A stretch of 64,000 bases of DNA from Rhabdophis nuchalis (lineage: Eukaryota > Chordata > Lepidosauria > Squamata > Natricidae), in NCBI GenBank assembly GCA_039707465.1, contig CM077643.1:323459919-323523918 (forward strand). Reading direction: 5' to 3'. The notes beneath the pieces are model-generated. The model did no database searches and had not been told where the DNA came from. It saw nothing but the letters and a program-made list of their open reading frames with translations. Both the position numbers and the translations under genes were made by a program. Below are positions 59,444-64,000 of the stretch, one piece after another (the first letter of the stretch is position 1; each line of letters starts with the position of its first letter).

Positions 59444-61991
59444 ATTTTGGTTGCTAAGCAGGACCGTCGTTAAGTGAGTTTCACCACATTTTCCAAGTTG
59501 GCCACGCCCACCCGGTCACATGACCGCTGAGCCACTCCCACAAAACAGGCCACACCTTTTGGCTCAAAAGAAATTTAAATTGTGGTACTGTTGATATTTG
59601 GCTCTCTTGACTAATAAGTTTGCCCACCACTGCTCTAGACCAGTGAGATATGAGAAATTCTGAAGTGGTTGAGAAAGAAATGGGAGGAACTCTAGATATA
59701 ACATTCAACAAATGGGAGAAGAACTTGTTAGTAGCTTATTTCATAAATGGCAGCTCAGTCCAGATTGCAAAAGACTAAGGAGAAGAGTTGTAAAATATTT
59801 AAAATAATTGATCTTATTATTGCCTGTACACCGCCCTGAGTCCCGCAAAGGAGAAGGGCGGTCTAAAAATTTAATAAATCCTAAAATCCTAAAGAGACTA
59901 CACCTCAATGAATTCATTAATATTAAAGGGCTGGAGATTGAAGCCTATGTGAATTAGATTGGTGGTAGTGGCATATTATTCTTTTATAAATGTTAATAGA
60001 AGAACCAGAAATAAGGTGTTTTTTTTTAAATGTATACCATTCTGCATGAATGTGATCAGAAGGAAAATGTATTCTGTTAGGTGTGATGAACGAATGAGGG
60101 AGAACAGGAAAATGTGATCAGGCCATTCTGTGACCCTAGAATAAGTTAAAATAATGAGTGAGAATCACTTAGAAAAACTTTGTTCTGGACATTGTATGTG
60201 ATTTAAGCATATGTTTATTCATAAGCATACATGGTAAAATACTGGATATATAGTATAATTGATTATGATGAAAGAGATACCATATTTTTGGACTATAAGA
60301 CGCAGTCCCCCTCGCACCCCCCAAAAGTGGGTGGAAATGTCTGTGTGTCTTATAAAATGAACATGGGTTTGTTCCCCCCCCCCCCCCCAATCCTCTGTGT
60401 GTCCTGTTTTTGGCCTCCCCAGTGTCCAGAAGCACTCTGCCTCCAGAGGCCTCCGCGGGTCCTGTTTTTGTCCTCCCCGCCATCCAGAAGCACCCTGCAG
60501 GCCAAAAGCGGGCCTGTTTTTGGCCTGCAAGTGCTTCTGAATGCCCGGGAGGACATAAATGGCACATGCTGAGGCAAAAAACTATTTTTCCCCTTGTTTT
60601 CCTCCTCTAAACCTAAGTACATCTTATGGGCCGGTACGTCTTATATGGTCTGAAAAATATGGTAATTTATGAGTGACACAATGCTAGGTTCTGAATATGG
60701 GAGAGAGCATTTTTTATAGTGTCAAGAGTGAATCTTTGGAAGAAAAGGAAAATAATGAAAAAAACAAGAATAAAAGTGGAACAACTGCAGGAAAAGAAAG
60801 TGGGGTCTTTATGAAAAAGTATTGCTAGATTACTCTTCCCAAAAGACTGAAATGGACTTAAAGAGAATGTGGAAGTTGAAGCAGCAAACAGAGTTATGGT
60901 TAAGGGCAGCTGCAGAAGTGTGTGCAATTTTAATGTAATTGAATTTATGAAAAACGATAATTGGAAGTATAAAGTGGAGATTGCTATGAAAGGAAAACAT
61001 TAATGTAATTTTAAAAAAGGTAAAGGTTTCCCCATCTCAGTCACGTTCCTAGCTGAGGGAGCCAGCGTTGTGTGAAGATGCTTCTGTGGTCATGTAGTTA
61101 GCATGACTATATATATTGAGGCACACAAATGCTATTACGTTCCCAACAAATTGGTATCTTTTATTATGCATTTGGATGCTTTTGAACTGCAAGGTTGGCA
61201 GGAGCTGGGACAAGAATGGGAGCTCACCCTGTTGCACAGTGTTTGGGTATCGAACTGCCAACCTTCTGACCAGCGTCTTAATCACTAGGCCACCATGGTC
61301 CCTCATATAAGATTAGATTGCTGCAAAAATTAGGATGAAAAAAATATTTTGAATAATGTATATGAAAGAGTTGCAAAGAACCTGGTCAATTATAATTAAA
61401 AGAAACAGAGAAAATCCATATCATGATGGAACTAAATATGCTGAAGTATGTTAAGACTAAATAAGGAATGAATAACATTAAAAATAAACATGAGGAATGA
61501 TTTGGAATAAAAGTGAATTGAATGAAATGAATATTTTAAAGCTCTGTGAGGGTGATAGTAAATTAATTCTTTCATGAAGCCAATCTACTGTGATAAACTT
61601 TCAAGTGTCTAAATAGCACAACTCTCTTTATTTAACTTGTCCTTAATGTTGTAAGGTGAATGTAGCAATTAACTGTTACAACATTTACATTTTAGACTCA
61701 TCAACTTTGCATTTTCATGATTCAGACTGTGAACTACAAGGGTCTTCATCTTGTGAACCTCTGCTTTCTTGCACAACAGAAAAACTTTTGGTAAGTTTAT
61801 TCATTGTATTCAGGATAAAGAATTCTGAAAACAATTTGCAGTATAATTTCAGTGGAATTGTTCCATACCTTTTGCTTGAAGTTGTTAATTTAATGCATAA
61901 AACTTTTTTTTCCAGAGCCAAGCAAAAATACTTGCCAAAGGGAAAAAAATTCCATTTCCTACAGATGATGAGTACACAAATGAAGAATTAG
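55883..61991 (+). CDS. TTC13: TTC13, first three coding exons (gene continues)
   Basis: Exons 55883-56102, 61696-61790 and 61916-61991 join into 130 codons plus one base before the window ends. TTC13 is a tetratricopeptide-repeat protein; its biochemical role is not established. Residues about 14-35 are hydrophobic (VAVALKFFWTLVAVIRPLLV), consistent with a signal peptide or membrane anchor. Exon 2 has the family hallmark LHFHDSDCELQGSS and exon 3 SQAKILAKG with TNEEL. The TPR domain would be encoded downstream. The ATG has A at -3 and G at +4. Confidence 0.93.
56257..56383. mobile_element. Palindromic hAT MITE in TTC13 intron 1
   Basis: 'cagtgtttttcaaacgtgg' pairs with 'ccaagtttgaaaaactgg'; the middle has 'caactcccagaattctc' as in the rest of the family. 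Confidence 0.75.
56476..56530. mobile_element. hAT-like repeat end
   Basis: 'caggggtcagcaactcccat' and 'gtggctcttt' look like the terminus of a further hAT repeat; the other end is not found. Confidence 0.4.
56836..57187 (+). mobile_element. Sauria-type SINE with 12-bp TSD
   Basis: Full-length SINE: head 'gcagtggctcagtggctaag', body 'cttgtcccagcttctgccaa', distal 'tagtcatgctggccacatga', and end 'ggggaacctttacct'. The target duplication taaggatgagat is exact at 56824-56835 and 57188-57199. Confidence 0.93.
57525..57712 (-). mobile_element. CR1 LINE 3' UTR fragment (twin of 611-908)
   Basis: (TTTA)n at 57526-57545, then the CR1 3' UTR, truncated at 'aacttttct'. It shares almost every base with 611-805. 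Confidence 0.85.
57715..58072 (+). other. TTC13 intron 1, nothing recognised
   Basis: AT-rich sequence without a supported feature. Confidence 0.5.
58081..59632. mobile_element. 1.55-kb GC-rich non-autonomous hAT-type element
   Basis: Starts CAGTGGTCGGCAAAC and ends GTTTGCCCACCACTG (14 of 15 inverted). The exact 8-bp duplication ctctagac is at 58073-58080 and 59633-59640. The first 1.1 kb is extremely GC/CpG-rich and contains several direct and inverted repeats of a 'gcgaacgggcggggggg'-type block. The last 0.5 kb is (GA)n/(GAAA)n plus a fragment like the 'GTAGTCCTCGACTTA' MITE. No transposase is seen; the long frames on both strands reflect GC content. Confidence 0.88.
59155..59445 (+). repeat. 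Purine-only (GAGA)n/(GAAA)n tract
   Basis: About 290 bp of nearly pure A/G inside the hAT-type element, ending in about ten GAAA units at 59400-59443. Confidence 0.92.
59818..59880 (+). mobile_element. CR1 3' UTR scrap
   Basis: 'ctgtacaccgccctgagtcc' and 'gagaagggcggtctaaa', then an (AAATCCT)n-like tail. 59641-59815 and 59885-60275 show nothing else. Confidence 0.8.
60278..60664. mobile_element. Tc1/mariner-type MITE, complete
   Basis: TACCATATTTTTGGACTATA and the right end TATGGTCTGAAAAATATGGT are inverted, each closed by TA. Same family as 13114-13504. A poly-C run at 60374-60389 lies inside. Confidence 0.78.
60665..61015 (+). other. TTC13 intron 1, nothing recognised
   Basis: A-rich intron without a supported feature. 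Confidence 0.5.
61018..61308 (-). mobile_element. Sauria-type SINE, reverse orientation
   Basis: The + strand starts 'ggtaaaggtttcccc' (3' end of the SINE) and ends with the reversed tRNA-like head: 'gggtatcgaactgccaacct' and 'cttaatcactaggccaccat'. Diverged. Confidence 0.8.
61696..61790 (+). CDS. TTC13: TTC13 coding exon 2
   Basis: The acceptor ATTTTAG, then two bases finishing Asp and 31 codons (SSTLHFHDSDCELQGSSSCE to TTEKLL); donor GTAAGT. The match to TTC13 (FHDSDCE..GSS) is clear. Confidence 0.95.
61916..61991 (+). CDS. TTC13: TTC13 coding exon 3
   Basis: The acceptor TTTTTTTTCCAG, then 25 codons SQAKILAKGKKIPFPTDDEY TNEEL plus one base; donor GTAAGA. The next exon (start of the TPR region) lies beyond the window. 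Confidence 0.95.
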
Positions 61992-62076
61992 GTAAGAGGC
62001 AGTATGAGTATTTTCTAAATTAGTTTCATTTGTAAGTGAACTGAGCAACAAGGGACAAGGAACACACCCCATCGAT

Positions 62077-62743
62077 CAGGGTTCACCAAACTTTCAGACC
62101 TCAGGGACCACTAAATTCATAATTTTAAATCCCACAGACCACTAATATGATCTGCCTAATGACTGGCTGGATGGACATGGCAAAGTGATCATGTGACTGG
62201 GTGGCATGGCCAACTCGATGTCACTCACGTTGAGGGGCCGCCCGGGCTCCTTAGGGCCCAACAGGAAGCAGTTGCTGGAGCTAAGCAGCCACCACAAAAA
62301 AGAGTTGACACATCAGCTGGCTGAGTTCAAATTGGATCTGACTGAGAAGGAGGCTCAGCAGAAGCACCTCCTCAGGAGGAAGGCTTTCCAAGTAGAGGGA
62401 AGACCTGCAGGAGTGCAAGGCCAGGTGCCAATGCCTGGAGGCGCAGCAGGTTGAAATGGTCAGCCAGTTTCAGGCCATGATGCAGTCCTACTGGAACAGG
62501 ACCCAGTGGCACTTCCCTCCAGCCTTCACCCAAATCCCCACCCCAAGTCAGAATTTCTGCCTCCCTCCGACCCGCACAAAAAGACCCTGAGGGAGACCCT
62601 GAGGGAGGAAACTGCAGCAACACAAACATTCATTGCACATATCCAGCCGAGGGGCCGTAGTTTGAGGACCCCTGATTTTAGTGCAAATAATTTTTCTGCA
62701 GACCACCAACATTTTCTCACCAACCACCAGTTGATGACCGCTG
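62077..62743 (+). mobile_element. hAT-type element carrying a coding-like fragment
   Basis: Left end 'cagggttcaccaaact' and right end 'agttgatgaccgctg' are weakly inverted. Flanks ccatcgat and ctatagat agree at 6 of 8 positions. Within it 62224-62560 reads as a former coding sequence. Confidence 0.6.
62206..62560 (+). pseudogene. Coiled-coil coding fragment, frameshifted
   Basis: One frame gives RKQLLELSSHHKKELTHQLA, then EFKLDLTEKEAQQKHLL. A frame change near 62395 continues with LQECKARCQCLEAQQVEMVS, then QFQAMMQSYW. Heptad-rich charged sequence suggests a coiled coil. I do not recognise the source gene. Either a TE protein remnant or a captured host exon; function is lost. Confidence 0.5.
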
Positions 62744-63590
62744 CTATAGATCACTATGTCTAAAGGTGTGATTTATTTGTTAAAGAGTAGCATCAGCTAA
62801 AGCTAGTAGTGAAATCCTTCTCTCTGTCCATTTCTAGAGGTGTTCATTGGGCAAAAGTTCAGTATGAAATACTGATTTCAAACTTATTTTGTCTGTTTGG
62901 CTAAAACAACAGAGTTTTGAGGATAAAGACTAGAAGAACAATCTTATATCCTGCTGAATTTAATCACATTTATCTAACAATGTTGTATCCACATGGATGC
63001 CAAGGGCCAGTAGTAGGTGCACTGCATGAAATAAGACTAATTGGGGCCGATATTATTTCATATAAATCTCATAAGCTGCTTCTTCCCTCATCATAATGAT
63101 GTTCCCATAACTTAGATGAGGCCATGTTCCAAATAGTTTTTAATCTCTTGTCTGTAAAAAAAACAATTTTATCCATATTCTGCTTTGTGTAAAGGGTGTG
63201 ACCCTCATATGGAATTATCTAAATGATAGATAGCTCTCTTGGAGATGAAATAGTCCAATGGTTTAATTCAGAGGAAGGAAGTGCATACTTTTTAACATTC
63301 TGTAACTTTAGGGCACACTCAGACCCAACTATCTCAGAAGGAAGCAAATATTTGATGTGTATCTTGATCTCACAGCTAAGCTCCAACCTTTTGTAATAAA
63401 GGCAGTAGTACCAAAGCAGCATTATTGGAATACTATGCTATCTCTCTGAAGGCCAATTCATCACATTCTACTTAAATTTTAAAGGTGCAGAAAAGATAAT
63501 ATAACATTGTGCCTAAAAAGAAAAAAAGCCTTCCCTATTCTGGCATATTATAACAAATTGTTTCTGTAATGCATTACACAACTGCATTGT
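62744..63590 (+). other. TTC13 intron 3, nothing recognised
   Basis: AT-rich sequence without an exon matching TTC13 or any repeat end. Confidence 0.5.
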
Positions 63591-63591
63591 G

Positions 63592-63985
63592 CAGGTAGTC
63601 CTTGACTTAACAGTTCATTTAGTGACCATTCAAGGTTACAACAGCCATGAAAAATGTGACTTATGACCATTTTTCATAGTTACGACTTTTGCAGCATCCC
63701 CATGATCATATGATCAAAATTCAGGTTCTTGGCAACTAGCTCATATTTATGACCTTTGCTGTGTTCCAGGGTCATGTGATCATCTTTTGCACCATTCTGA
63801 CTAGCAAAGTGAATGGGGAAACCAAATTCACTTAATGGCCAGGTTACTAACTTACCAACTGTAGTGATTCAATTGACAAGAAATCTGTGGCAAGAAAAGT
63901 CACAGTAAAAAGTAAAATGGGGCAAAACTCATTTAACAAGTGTCTCACTTAACAGTAGTTAGAATGCAGTACTGCAGGTTAACTC
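63592..63985. mobile_element. MITE, 'GTAGTCCTCGACTTA' family
   Basis: Starts GCAGGTAGTCCTTGACTTAA and carries the full set of family phrases; the right terminus is degraded near 63960-63985. Confidence 0.75.
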
Positions 63986-64000
63986 ACTGCTCACTCCAGG

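Noticed and set aside
60231..60622. Overlapping frames of 90-130 codons on both strands
   Set aside because: They lie inside a Tc1/mariner-type MITE with a poly-C run and show no protein motif.

Overview
The window looks like nuclear DNA of a squamate reptile, most likely a snake. The evidence is the repeat complement: CR1 LINEs of many ages, tRNA-derived Sauria-type SINEs, an L1 ORF1 fragment, a Bov-B-like fragment, several small hAT and Tc1/mariner-type MITE families, a SPIN-like hAT copy, and a LINE tail ending in an (ATTCT)n array. No bacterial-style operons, CRISPR arrays or RNA genes were seen.

Three host genes can be built exon by exon. FAM89A lies on + (coding exons 18414-18701 and 35378-35536, with a 16.7 kb intron). 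ARV1 lies on - in five coding exons (55616 down to 44973). TTC13 starts on + at 55883 and runs off the right edge; its first three coding exons are present. ARV1 and TTC13 are head to head, with start codons 266 bp apart around a TATA-less promoter that carries a ZNF143-type site. FAM89A and ARV1 converge tail to tail. From memory this is the order of human 1q42 (FAM89A, ARV1, TTC13), so the block is conserved synteny. ARV1 is an ER lipid/sterol homeostasis protein, TTC13 a TPR protein with a hydrophobic N-terminus, and FAM89A a small LRAP25-related protein. They are neighbours, not a pathway.

Layout: 1-18.0 kb is repeat-rich intergenic DNA, with a near full-length CR1 (3.05-7.64 kb) split by an L1 ORF1 retrocopy. 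18.0-18.9 kb is the FAM89A CpG-rich promoter and exon 1. 18.7-35.4 kb is the FAM89A intron, with two long CR1 copies, a SPIN-like element and hAT MITEs. 35.4-44.9 kb holds FAM89A exon 2 and its 3' UTR, then intergenic DNA. 45.0-55.6 kb is ARV1, whose introns hold two nearly identical CR1 3' ends in inverted orientation and a Tc1-like relic. 55.6-64.0 kb is the shared promoter and the 5' part of TTC13, with a 1.55 kb GC-rich hAT-type insertion and a second hAT-type element carrying a coding-like fragment in its introns.

I found no undescribed multi-gene system. The strongest leads are transposon biology: an ORF1-only L1 insertion with a 14-bp target duplication, a 364-bp near-identical internal CR1 duplicate, hAT elements carrying unusual cargo with 8-bp duplications, and an inverted CR1 pair inside ARV1. 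Both completed host proteins also end earlier than the human versions I recall. Splice sites and boundaries were read by eye; family names come from recognition, not a database search.
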